Shown: positions 18,933 through 25,728 of the stretch, in pieces | Numbering within the stretch: position 1 is the first letter of the stretch | Layout of the letters: each line of letters begins with the position of its first letter | Assembly (NCBI RefSeq): GCF_014358015.1 | Contig: NZ_JACONV010000015.1 | Location: 55,804-119,803 of the forward strand | Direction: 5' to 3' | Length of the DNA stretch: 64,000 nucleotides | Origin: Pseudomonas triticifolii | GTDB lineage: Bacteria; Pseudomonadota; Gammaproteobacteria; Pseudomonadales; Pseudomonadaceae | Made by a program: the position numbers and the translations under genes | Notes under the pieces: generated by a model | Told to the model about the DNA's origin: nothing | Database searches by the model: none | The model's input: the letters and a program-made list of their open reading frames with translations, nothing else

Positions 18933-19145
18933 ATGCTGAAGTACATGCGCGATACGAATATCTGCATCTTCACAATCAAGAACAAACCGCTGTCCGTACG
19001 TGAAGCGTTCAATCTTCATCATGGCCAGCTTTGTATAAGTGCTATCACCTTGATGGAACTCATCTACGGCGCGGAAAAGTCAGTAATCCCTGAAAGAAAT
19101 CTGGCCGTCGTCGAAGGCTTGCGCGTAAACGACTGGGTCGTTTAG
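18933..19145 (+). pseudogene. Truncated VapC PIN-domain toxin
   Basis: The ATG at 18933 opens MLKYMRDTNICIFTIKNKPL, which matches the start of PIN-domain VapC toxins, with the first catalytic aspartate in DTN. The ELIYGAEKS segment carries the next acidic residue. After ERNLAVVEG the sequence departs from the family and stops, giving 70 residues where about 130 are normal. The later acidic residues needed for Mg2+-dependent RNase activity are therefore absent. No continuation was found in the other frames just downstream. Confidence 0.75.
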
Positions 19146-19222
19146 TCAGCCCTTTACAGCCGATAACGCTATCTGTCTCGCCAGAGCCGATAAACGTCTG
19201 TCCAATTCGCCTTTTTTCCTTG

Positions 19223-19251
19223 TGATCCGTTCCCGCTGCGCCTGCGTAACA
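19223..19251 (+). promoter_or_regulatory. Candidate ECF (RpoE/ChrR-type) autoregulated promoter
   Basis: TGATCC at 19223-19228 and TAACA at 19247-19251 are separated by exactly 18 bases and lie about 50 bases before the sigma factor start codon. The Rhodobacter RpoE promoter consensus is TGATCC-N18-TAAGA, so this is a near-exact match in the expected place for autoregulation. Confidence 0.6.
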
Positions 19252-19298
19252 CTGGCGTAGCGAACCAACACCAGACAACGGCGATCAGAAGGTGGATC

Positions 19299-19907
19299 AT
19301 GAGCATCACTGCCAGTCTCAGGACCTTCTGTCACTTGTCCACCCCATCCAGCGATTCGCCGATAAACCGACTTTGGATCAATGAAGTCAGTGCCGTGGCC
19401 CTCCAGCAGGACCGCGACAGCTTCATGCGCATTTACGATCACTTCGCCCCGCGTCTGTTGCGCTACCTGACGGGGCTGAATGTGCCCGAAGGTCAGGCCG
19501 AGGAACTGGTGCAGGAAGTGTTGCTCAGGCTGTGGCACAAGGCTGATACGTTCGACCCGAGCAAAGCGAGCCTGGGCACCTGGCTGTTCCGGATTGCACG
19601 CAACCTGTACATCGACAGCGTGCGCAAGGACCGTGGCTGGGTGCAGGTGCAGAATTCGCTGGAACAGCTTGAACGGCTGGAAGCACCGCAGGACCGCACG
19701 CTCGATTACAGCCAGCGTCAGGAACAACAACTGGCCACGGCTATCCAGAACCTGCCAACCGATCAGGCGCGGGTATTACGCATGTCCTACTTCGAGGCAC
19801 TCAGCCATCGCGAAATCTCCGAACGTCTCGGCATGCCCTTGGGCACCGTGAAGTCATGCCTGCGCCTGGCCTTCCAGAAACTGCGCTCCCGGATCGAGGA
19901 GTCTTGA
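19299..19907 (+). CDS. ECF sigma factor of the RpoE-ChrR (singlet-oxygen) type
   Basis: The product has 202 residues. Region 2 is seen in QAEELVQEVLLRLWHKADTF and GTWLFRIARNLYIDSVRKD, and region 4 in VLRMSYFEALSHREISERLG followed by GTVKSCLRLAFQKLRSRI. It is coupled to a ChrR-type anti-sigma gene by a TGATG stop-start overlap. In Rhodobacter the homologous pair responds to singlet oxygen. A matching promoter lies upstream. The exact start is uncertain because the first about 25 residues are not conserved in the family. Confidence 0.9.
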   Translation: MSITASLRTFCHLSTPSSDSPINRLWINEVSAVALQQDRDSFMRIYDHFAPRLLRYLTGLNVPEGQAEELVQEVLLRLWHKADTFDPSKASLGTWLFRIARNLYIDSVRKDRGWVQVQNSLEQLERLEAPQDRTLDYSQRQEQQLATAIQNLPTDQARVLRMSYFEALSHREISERLGMPLGTVKSCLRLAFQKLRSRIEES

Positions 19908-20563
19908 TGAACAACTTACGACACCCCGACGACGCCACATTGGTCAGCTACGCTGCAGGCGCGCTGGCGCAAAGCATTTCACTGGTCACCGCCGCGCATC
20001 TGGAACGCTGCCCGGTCTGCCGAACGCAATTGCGGCAAGCCGAACAGATCGGCGGCGTGCTGATGCAGCAACACAGCAGCACAGTCGTGCCGTTGCGAGG
20101 TCGGGCCGCGATGCTTGATCGGTTGAGCGAGCCTGCACCGCAACAGGGTCTGGCACTCAATCCGCGGCTGGCCTCCAATCAGGACCCCGACCTGCTGCCC
20201 GCGTGCATGCAGGCGCATTTCGGTCAGTACCTGAGCGCGTTGAAGTGGAAGACCCTGACGCCGGGCGTGCAGCGTGTAAAGGCCGAAGGCATTACGCAGG
20301 GCAACCTCATGCTGCTGAAAATCGCCCCCGGCGTCAGCATGCCGATGCACAGCCATCAAGGCAGCGAGATGACCCTGGTGCTAAAAGGGTCGTACTACGA
20401 TGAACTGGGGGATTTCAGGCCGGGCGACATCGCCGACCTGCACAGCGACATGCAGCATCAGCCCATCGCCTACGAGGAATGCATCTGCCTGCTCGCGACC
20501 GAATCGCCACTGCGCTTCCATGGGTTGATTGCGCGCATGATGCAGCCGTTCATCGGGATCTGA
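19907..20563 (+). CDS. chrR: ChrR-type zinc anti-sigma factor with cupin domain
   Basis: The product has 218 residues. The N-terminal anti-sigma zinc site is complete: His6, His31, Cys35 and Cys38 (HLERCPVC), at the same spacing as in Rhodobacter ChrR. The C-terminal cupin carries His148, His150, Glu154 and His184 (MHSHQGSE and MQHQP), the second metal site needed for the singlet-oxygen response in the model protein. Translation starts one base inside the sigma gene stop. It should hold the sigma factor inactive in the cytoplasm until oxidative stress. Confidence 0.92.
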   Translation: MNNLRHPDDATLVSYAAGALAQSISLVTAAHLERCPVCRTQLRQAEQIGGVLMQQHSSTVVPLRGRAAMLDRLSEPAPQQGLALNPRLASNQDPDLLPACMQAHFGQYLSALKWKTLTPGVQRVKAEGITQGNLMLLKIAPGVSMPMHSHQGSEMTLVLKGSYYDELGDFRPGDIADLHSDMQHQPIAYEECICLLATESPLRFHGLIARMMQPFIGI

Positions 20564-20585
20564 GCGAACGGCTGCAAGGCCCGTT

Positions 20586-21842
20586 TCAGCGCTGGATGTC
20601 GACACCCAGCGAGGCCAGCGCGTCCCAGTACCCGGGGTACGTCTTGCCGACGCAGTCCGGGTCCAGAATGCGGATACCGGCGATCTTCAGACCTGCCAGC
20701 GCGAAGCACATGGCAATGCGGTGATCGGCGTGGGTGTCGATCAGTGCATCGACCGTCGTGCCGGCCAGTGCCGGGTTGGCGTTGACGATCAGGTCATCAC
20801 CCTCCTCGATCGCCAGCCCCGGCGCAATGGCGCACAGGCCGTGGGACAGTGCCGAGACGCGGTCGCACTCTTTCACGCGCAGGTTGGCGATGCCGACAAA
20901 GCGCACTGGCTGGTTGTTGAAGGCCGCCAGTACGGCCAGTGTCGGGATGGCGTCCTGCATCTGCGAGCCGTCGATAATGGCCGGCATGTTCGGGAAGCTG
21001 TCGATGATGTGGCTTGCCAGTGCGTCGGGCTGAGTGAACGCGTCAGTGGCCACACCCAGATCGATGTTGCCCTGGGTCAGCGCCTGAGCGGCCCACAGGT
21101 AGGTCGCAGCAGAGGCATCCGGTTCGATATGGAAATCCGTCGCGCGATAGCCCGTGGCCGAGACTTTCCAGGCCGCATCACCGACAGCCTCAACCTGGGC
21201 ACCAAACGCCTGCATCGCCGCCAGGGTCAGGTCCACATAACCGCGCGCCCCGATTTCACTGCCGGTCAGGGCCACTTCCAGCGGACCCTTGCCACACGCG
21301 CCCGCCATCAGCAGCGCCGAGACGTACTGGCTGGACAGGTTGCCATCAATCTCGATGCGCCCTGCCGCCAGGCCGCCCTTGCCTTTGATCGCCACCGGCG
21401 GACAGCCGGTCGGCGCGCTGACTTCAACACCCATGCGCTGCAAGGCGTCGACCAGTGGGCCGATTGGGCGCTTGCGCATGTACGCGTCGCCATCGACCAC
21501 GAAGTCGCCTTCGAAGTTGGCCAGTGCTGCGGTCAGAAAACGCGTCGCGGTGCCGGCATTGCCCAGAAACAGGGCTTGCTGCGGGGCCTGCCAGTGACCG
21601 GAACTGGTGACCACGAAGGTGCTGTCATCCGGTTCGTCGACCTGCACGCCCATCAGGCGCAAGGCCTCGGACATGACGCGGGTATCGTCACTTTTCAGCG
21701 CGCCGGTCAGGCGGCTGGTGCCTTTGGCGAGCCCCGCCAGCAGCAGGGCACGGTTGGTGATCGACTTGGAACCGGGCGGGCTGACGCGCCCGATCAGCGG
21801 GCGCTCGACAGGCAAAACAGTGAGGGTGGCTTGAGATCGCAT
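20586..21842 (-). CDS. aroA: 3-phosphoshikimate 1-carboxyvinyltransferase (EPSP synthase)
   Basis: The product has 418 residues. It joins PEP to shikimate-3-phosphate in chorismate synthesis. Hallmarks are PPGSKSITNRALLLAGLA with the active-site lysine, LFLGNAGTATRFLTAAL, RIEIDGNLSSQYVSALLMAG, ANLRVKECDRV and DTHADHRIAM. The ATG at 21842 (MRSQATLTVL) fits the family better than a start 19 residues upstream. It is a standalone enzyme. Many Pseudomonas also carry an aroA domain fused to prephenate dehydrogenase elsewhere, so this may be a second copy. It converges on chrR with a 22-base gap. Confidence 0.93.
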   Translation of the reverse strand: MRSQATLTVLPVERPLIGRVSPPGSKSITNRALLLAGLAKGTSRLTGALKSDDTRVMSEALRLMGVQVDEPDDSTFVVTSSGHWQAPQQALFLGNAGTATRFLTAALANFEGDFVVDGDAYMRKRPIGPLVDALQRMGVEVSAPTGCPPVAIKGKGGLAAGRIEIDGNLSSQYVSALLMAGACGKGPLEVALTGSEIGARGYVDLTLAAMQAFGAQVEAVGDAAWKVSATGYRATDFHIEPDASAATYLWAAQALTQGNIDLGVATDAFTQPDALASHIIDSFPNMPAIIDGSQMQDAIPTLAVLAAFNNQPVRFVGIANLRVKECDRVSALSHGLCAIAPGLAIEEGDDLIVNANPALAGTTVDALIDTHADHRIAMCFALAGLKIAGIRILDPDCVGKTYPGYWDALASLGVDIQR

Positions 21843-22000
21843 GATGTCCCTGAGCGTCAGCGGAAAAATCGCGATCCTAGCACGAGCGCGGGGCGGCATT
21901 CATTGCTCAACGCACACCTTTTGACAGGACTTCGACCACGCGCTGCCCGGCAACAAAAAGAGGATCCGTGGAGCGTGCCCGCGCACGCAACATCTCTACT

Positions 22001-22853
22001 GGATGTACTGGCCCCTTCGCGAGCAAGCTCGCTCCCACGAAGTTTGAGTTGCGCCCGATAGTTTGGGCAGGGCACTTATCCTGGTGGGAGCGGACTTGTC
22101 CGCGAATATGGTGCTCCAGTCGCTGACTATTTGTCGGATGTACGGGCCCCTTCGCGAGCAAGCTCGCTCCCACGGAGTTTGAGTTGCGCCCGATAGTTTG
22201 GGCAGGGCACTTATCCTGGTGGGAGCGGACTTGTCCGCGAATACGGTGCCCCAGTCGCTGACTATTTGTCGGATGTACGGGCCCTTTCGCGAGCAAGCTC
22301 GCTCCCACGGAGTTTGAGTTGCGCCCGATAGTTTGGGCAGGGCACTTATCCTGGTGGGAGCGGACTTGTCCGCGAATACGGTGCTCCAGTCGCTGACTAT
22401 TTGTCGGATGTACGGGCCCCTTCGCGAGCAAGCTCGCTCCCACGGAGTTTGAGTTGCGCCCGATAGTTTGGGCAGGGCACTTATCCTGGTGGGAGCGGAC
22501 TTGTCCGCGAATACGGTGCCCCAGTCGCTGACTATTTGTCGGATGTACGGGCCCTTTCGCGAGCAAGCTCGCTCCCACGGAGTTTGAGTTGCGCCCGATA
22601 GTTTGGGCAGGGCACTTATCCTGGTGGGAGCGGACTTGTCCGCGAATACGGTGCTCCAGTCGCTGACTATTTGTCGGATGTACGGGCCCCTTCGCGAGCA
22701 AGCTCGCTCCCACGGAGTTTGAGTTGCGCCCGATAGTTTGGGCGAGGCACTTATCCTGGTGGGAGCGGACTTGTCCGCGAATACGGTGCTCCAGTCGCTG
22801 ACTATTTGTCGGATGTACGGGCCCCTTCGCGAGCAAGCTCCCACAAACATCGT
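22001..22853. repeat. Tandem 135-bp REP/BIME array, six full units and a partial seventh
   Basis: The sequence GCGAGCAAGCTCGC recurs at 22019, 22154, 22289, 22424, 22559 and 22694, with a defective copy at 22829, always 135 bases apart. Each unit holds two REP-type hairpins in opposite orientation: TTCGCGAGCAAGCTCGCTCC and GGGAGCGGACTTGTCCGCGA. Units alternate between two variants (GTGCTCC with GGGCCCC and GTGCCCC with GGGCCCT) in the order A-B-A-B-A-A. The last partial copy lacks three bases of the hairpin. The array lies between aroA and the PAS gene, and long open frames through it are by-products of a period divisible by three. Confidence 0.93.
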
Positions 22854-22892
22854 GCGTTGACTGGGTACTTGATGAAGCAAACAGGCAAGGCC

Positions 22893-23372
22893 TCAGCCCT
22901 GCCCGCCAGACAGCTTCTGCAATTGGGTGTTAGCCGCCTGCAATTGATGACGGTTGGTCGCCACGTCCGTGACGTCGTAGATCACCAGGCACACATGGCT
23001 GATTTTCCCTGTGGTCGAGCGCAGCGGGAACAGTGTGGTGTTCTGGTACATGAACTCTTCCTGCCCGGTGATGGGCTGGTAATTCTTGAACCGCACCAGA
23101 TAAGGCCGCTGCTCCCAGATCGTGAAGGCTGGCGTGCCCAGGGTCACGACGTTGTCGATCTTCTTGCTGAACCACGGCTGGTTCACATCGGGAAACAGCT
23201 CGAAGAAGGTCTTGCCGATGGCCACGTAAGGCACAACGCCTGAACGGTTCTCCATGAAGGTGTTCCAGACCGACACCTGGTAGTTGAGGTCGAGCACCAC
23301 GATGCCCACGTCGATGTTTTGCGTGACGGCCAGCAACCAATGCAGCTCGTTGATTTCGATAGCGTTGCTCAT
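22893..23372 (-). CDS. PAS-domain signalling protein
   Basis: This 159-residue protein is made almost entirely of one PAS fold: ILLAVTQNIDVGIVVLD-like start, WNTFMENRSG, IGKTFFELFPDV and PLRSTTGKISHVCLVIYDVT, followed by a short helical tail. It has no output domain and no membrane segment. Its start is four bases after the stop of the REC-CheC gene, so the two form an operon and the PAS protein may sense redox, light or a ligand for that response regulator. Confidence 0.85.
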   Translation of the reverse strand: MSNAIEINELHWLLAVTQNIDVGIVVLDLNYQVSVWNTFMENRSGVVPYVAIGKTFFELFPDVNQPWFSKKIDNVVTLGTPAFTIWEQRPYLVRFKNYQPITGQEEFMYQNTTLFPLRSTTGKISHVCLVIYDVTDVATNRHQLQAANTQLQKLSGGQG

Positions 23373-23376
23373 GGGG

Positions 23377-24384
23377 TCAGCTCATCAGGTAGGCAAGTTT
23401 TTTGGTCAGCAGATCGACCGAGTCTTCGGTGAACAGCATCAGCAGATCAAAGTGAATGTTGTGGCCTTCCACGCTGTAGCTGATTTCCACCGCCAGGGTC
23501 TTTTTCCAGCGCTCACGGTTGATGCGGATCAGCTCGTCGATGCCGCCCTGGGCGCCCAGCAATTGTGGATGGCCCTGAGAGAAGGCGATGTCGATCTGCT
23601 CGGCAATGCCGCTCAGGCAGGCACCGATCAGAATCGTGGACAGGTCCAGGAGCATTTCCATGTCGGAGGAGTCGGGGGAGTTGCCGCCCATGAGCTTCGA
23701 CACGCCGGAAATTTCCGAGTCATGAAAGATCAACAGCGCTTCGCCAGCGATTCCGCCACCGATATAGCCCTGACAGACCGCCGTCAGACGCTGGTCACTG
23801 TGTGCGTCGGCCAGCGCCATGTGCAGCTCGCCCACTTCGAGCATATTCACGTTGGGCACCGGCAGTTGCACGAACACCCCCAGCACCTTGGCCAGCAAAG
23901 CGGCGGCGCGGCCCATGGCAACGTTAACGGTTTCGCGGAACGCATCCTGGAAACTGATGATCCCCTGCCCCGGCACCTGGGGTGTAGCAACCGCGACAGG
24001 CAAGGCAGAAGGCTTGCCCAGCAGGCCCAGACGCTCGAGCGTGCTCTTGAGTTCGTCCGGGTCGGCGGGCTTTTTCAGAAACGCCAGTGCGCCCAGTTCC
24101 ATGACCCGTCGGACGGCTTCGTCCTGCACGTCGCCGGAGACCACGATGACCTGGGTATCCAGTTGCTCGTCACGAATGGCGGCCAGTGTCTGGTAGCCAT
24201 CCATGACCGGCATGGTCAAATCCAGCAGAACGACCTTGCCCAGACCGCTACGAATCGCTTCCAGGCCTTCCTGGCCCTGTGTGGCCATCGTCACCGAAAC
24301 ATCCCAGTCGGGGGGCAACGCCCGCATCAACTGTTTGCGCGCCATGTTGGAGTCGTCGCATATCAATAGCGCAAGAGTGGACAT
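23377..24384 (-). CDS. Response regulator with C-terminal CheC-like domain
   Basis: The product has 335 residues from the ATG at 24384 (MSTLALLICDDSNMARKQ). The receiver domain (about 1-125) has the acidic pair DD, the phospho-acceptor in VVLLDLTMPVMDG and a conserved lysine in FLKKPAD. The second half (about 145-335) resembles a CheC/CheX phosphatase fold. Where active CheC proteins have an ExxN motif, this sequence reads LLDLSTILIG, so phosphatase activity may be lost. It is co-transcribed with the downstream PAS protein and probably acts in chemotaxis or c-di-GMP-like signalling. Confidence 0.83.
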   Translation of the reverse strand: MSTLALLICDDSNMARKQLMRALPPDWDVSVTMATQGQEGLEAIRSGLGKVVLLDLTMPVMDGYQTLAAIRDEQLDTQVIVVSGDVQDEAVRRVMELGALAFLKKPADPDELKSTLERLGLLGKPSALPVAVATPQVPGQGIISFQDAFRETVNVAMGRAAALLAKVLGVFVQLPVPNVNMLEVGELHMALADAHSDQRLTAVCQGYIGGGIAGEALLIFHDSEISGVSKLMGGNSPDSSDMEMLLDLSTILIGACLSGIAEQIDIAFSQGHPQLLGAQGGIDELIRINRERWKKTLAVEISYSVEGHNIHFDLLMLFTEDSVDLLTKKLAYLMS

Positions 24385-24730
24385 CGTGTAGTTCTCACTG
24401 CAAAAAATCAGGCTGCCAGAGGCAGATAGCATGGGTACGGTAACAGGGCTGCAACAGCCACGCGTCAAGTCCTGGCAACTTCAGTCACGGCAAACACATA
24501 TCATATCGACATCACTCCTGCCACTTTCCGACGCCATCGGCGGGTGTGCCACTGGTCTGTTCATACTAGAAGAGTTTCATAGGCCGTCACGTATTGAAAT
24601 CAATCGTTGCCGGCATCTGCCAGTGAACGGCCACAGGTATTTCTTTTTCCCGTGGCTACCGCTGCACGTGCAATAGGCATATTATCAACTGATAGATTTA
24701 CAGATGATCATTCGATAGTAGAGGTGTGCC
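24385..24730. other. Intergenic region with candidate xre-res operator
   Basis: The 346 bases between the divergent REC-CheC and xre genes hold no convincing ORF. The last 50 bases before xre are AT-rich and contain TATCAACTGATA (24683-24694), an inverted repeat with 5-base arms, plus a related GATCATTCGATA further on. Xre-type antitoxins usually bind such repeats in their own promoter. Confidence 0.45.
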
Positions 24731-25180
24731 ATGTCTCTCGCCATTCGCGACTACCACCCGGCGACGATACAGAAGCAGGATTTCTGGCAGTTGCTGGGGA
24801 TTCCACCCCGTGGCGACCGCCTGTATTCGGCGCTGCGCAACGGCTTGCCGTATGAAATATTCGAGCGGCTTGCGCAGTACACCGACCTGAACCGCTCGAC
24901 CCTGGCCGAGCACCTGGGGATTGCCCCCGCGACCCTGCAGCGCCGATTGAAGGTGCGCCAGTTCAATGCCGAAGAAAGCGATCGCCTGTTTCGCCTGGCG
25001 GCGGTCTACAAGGCGACTCTGGACCTGTTCGAGGACGACGCCGAAGCCACGCGCCGCTGGCTGGCCAACCCGGTATACGGCCTTGGCAATCGTCGTCCGC
25101 TGGAGATGCTCGCCACGTCCGCCGAAGCGCAGGCGGTGCTGGACCTGATCGGTCGGCTTGAGCACGGGGTCGTGGCTTGA
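24731..25180 (+). CDS. Xre/MbcA-type antitoxin (toxin-binding DUF2384 domain)
   Basis: The product has 149 residues. The middle portion LAEHLGIAPATLQRRLKVRQ is a helix-turn-helix of the Xre type, and the C-terminal 60 residues (ESDRLFRLAAVYKATLDLFE, WLANPVYGLGNRRPLEML) are the DUF2384 toxin-binding domain. It overlaps the RES toxin gene by four bases. It should neutralise the toxin and repress the operon through the repeats in its upstream region. Confidence 0.92.
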   Translation: MSLAIRDYHPATIQKQDFWQLLGIPPRGDRLYSALRNGLPYEIFERLAQYTDLNRSTLAEHLGIAPATLQRRLKVRQFNAEESDRLFRLAAVYKATLDLFEDDAEATRRWLANPVYGLGNRRPLEMLATSAEAQAVLDLIGRLEHGVVA

Positions 25181-25638
25181 TCCCTGTCTATCGTCTGGTC
25201 AAGCGCAAGTGGCTGGCCCAGGCCTTCGACGGCGAAGGCGCCAAACTCTACGGCGGGCGCTGGAACAGCAAGGGCAACGCCTGTGTGTACTGCGCCGGCA
25301 GTGAATCACTGGCGTTGCTGGAAGTGCTGGTTCATCTGGGCAATGCGGCGGTGGTCCAGCATTACGCCATGCTCGAACTGCAGATCGCCGAAGAGCACAT
25401 CCTCAACGCCCGCCCTGACACCTTGCCGCCCGATTGGCGCGAAGAACCCGCCCCACCGGCCACCGCCTCCTTCGGCGATGCCTGGCTGTTGTCCGGCCAA
25501 AGCCTGGCACTGGCCGTGCCCAGCGTGATCATCCCGCGCGAATCCAACTACCTGCTGAACGTGCGGCACACCGCCTTCAAAGCGGCCGTCGCGACGGCAC
25601 GGGAGCTGGAGTTTGTCGTGGATGCGCGCCTGCTATAG
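25177..25638 (+). CDS. RES-domain toxin, predicted NAD+-consuming enzyme
   Basis: The product has 153 residues and spans the RES domain: LYGGRWNSKGN (Arg28), CVYCAGSESLALLEVLVH (Tyr38, Glu49) and the later PRESNYLLNVRH. Characterised RES toxins degrade NAD+ or modify targets with it and arrest growth. The only in-frame initiator compatible with the family N-terminus is a TTG at 25177 that overlaps the antitoxin stop codon, so translation is probably coupled and weak, as expected for a toxin. The gene is full length. Confidence 0.92.
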   Translation: MIPVYRLVKRKWLAQAFDGEGAKLYGGRWNSKGNACVYCAGSESLALLEVLVHLGNAAVVQHYAMLELQIAEEHILNARPDTLPPDWREEPAPPATASFGDAWLLSGQSLALAVPSVIIPRESNYLLNVRHTAFKAAVATARELEFVVDARLL

Positions 25639-25648
25639 AGCTTGCGCT

Positions 25649-25671
25649 GCCTGCGGTCGCAACCCGCAGGC
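25649..25671. terminator. Hairpin between res and bcsC
   Basis: GCCTGCGG (25649-25656) pairs with CCGCAGGC (25664-25671) over a 7-base loop in the gap between two converging genes. No clear T-run follows on either strand, so it may act as a weak bidirectional terminator. Confidence 0.4.
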
Positions 25672-25681
25672 TGTCCCTATA

Positions 25682-25707
25682 GCTATATAGCTAGCTTTTT
25701 ATATAGC
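25682..25707. repeat. CTAG-rich inverted repeat at the left edge of the cellulose operon
   Basis: GCTATATA (25682-25689) and TATATAGC (25700-25707) are perfect inverted arms around GCTAGCTTTT. The tetranucleotide CTAG is normally scarce in this kind of genome. A longer CTAG-rich palindrome lies at the other edge of the bcs operon. Confidence 0.55.
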
Positions 25708-25728
25708 CAAAAAATCTGGCCAAACGCA

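Noticed and set aside
19146..19730. 194-residue minus-strand frame over the sigma factor gene
   Set aside because: It is antisense to the conserved ECF sigma regions and shows no domain.
22001..22853. Possible CRISPR array
   Set aside because: Whole 135-base units repeat, including the spacers, and the hairpins are REP type. There are no unique spacers and no cas genes.
21907..22880. Two overlapping minus-strand open frames of about 300 residues with 45-residue repeats
   Set aside because: They are translations of the 135-bp REP array in two frames at once; the period is divisible by three, so frames stay open without coding function.
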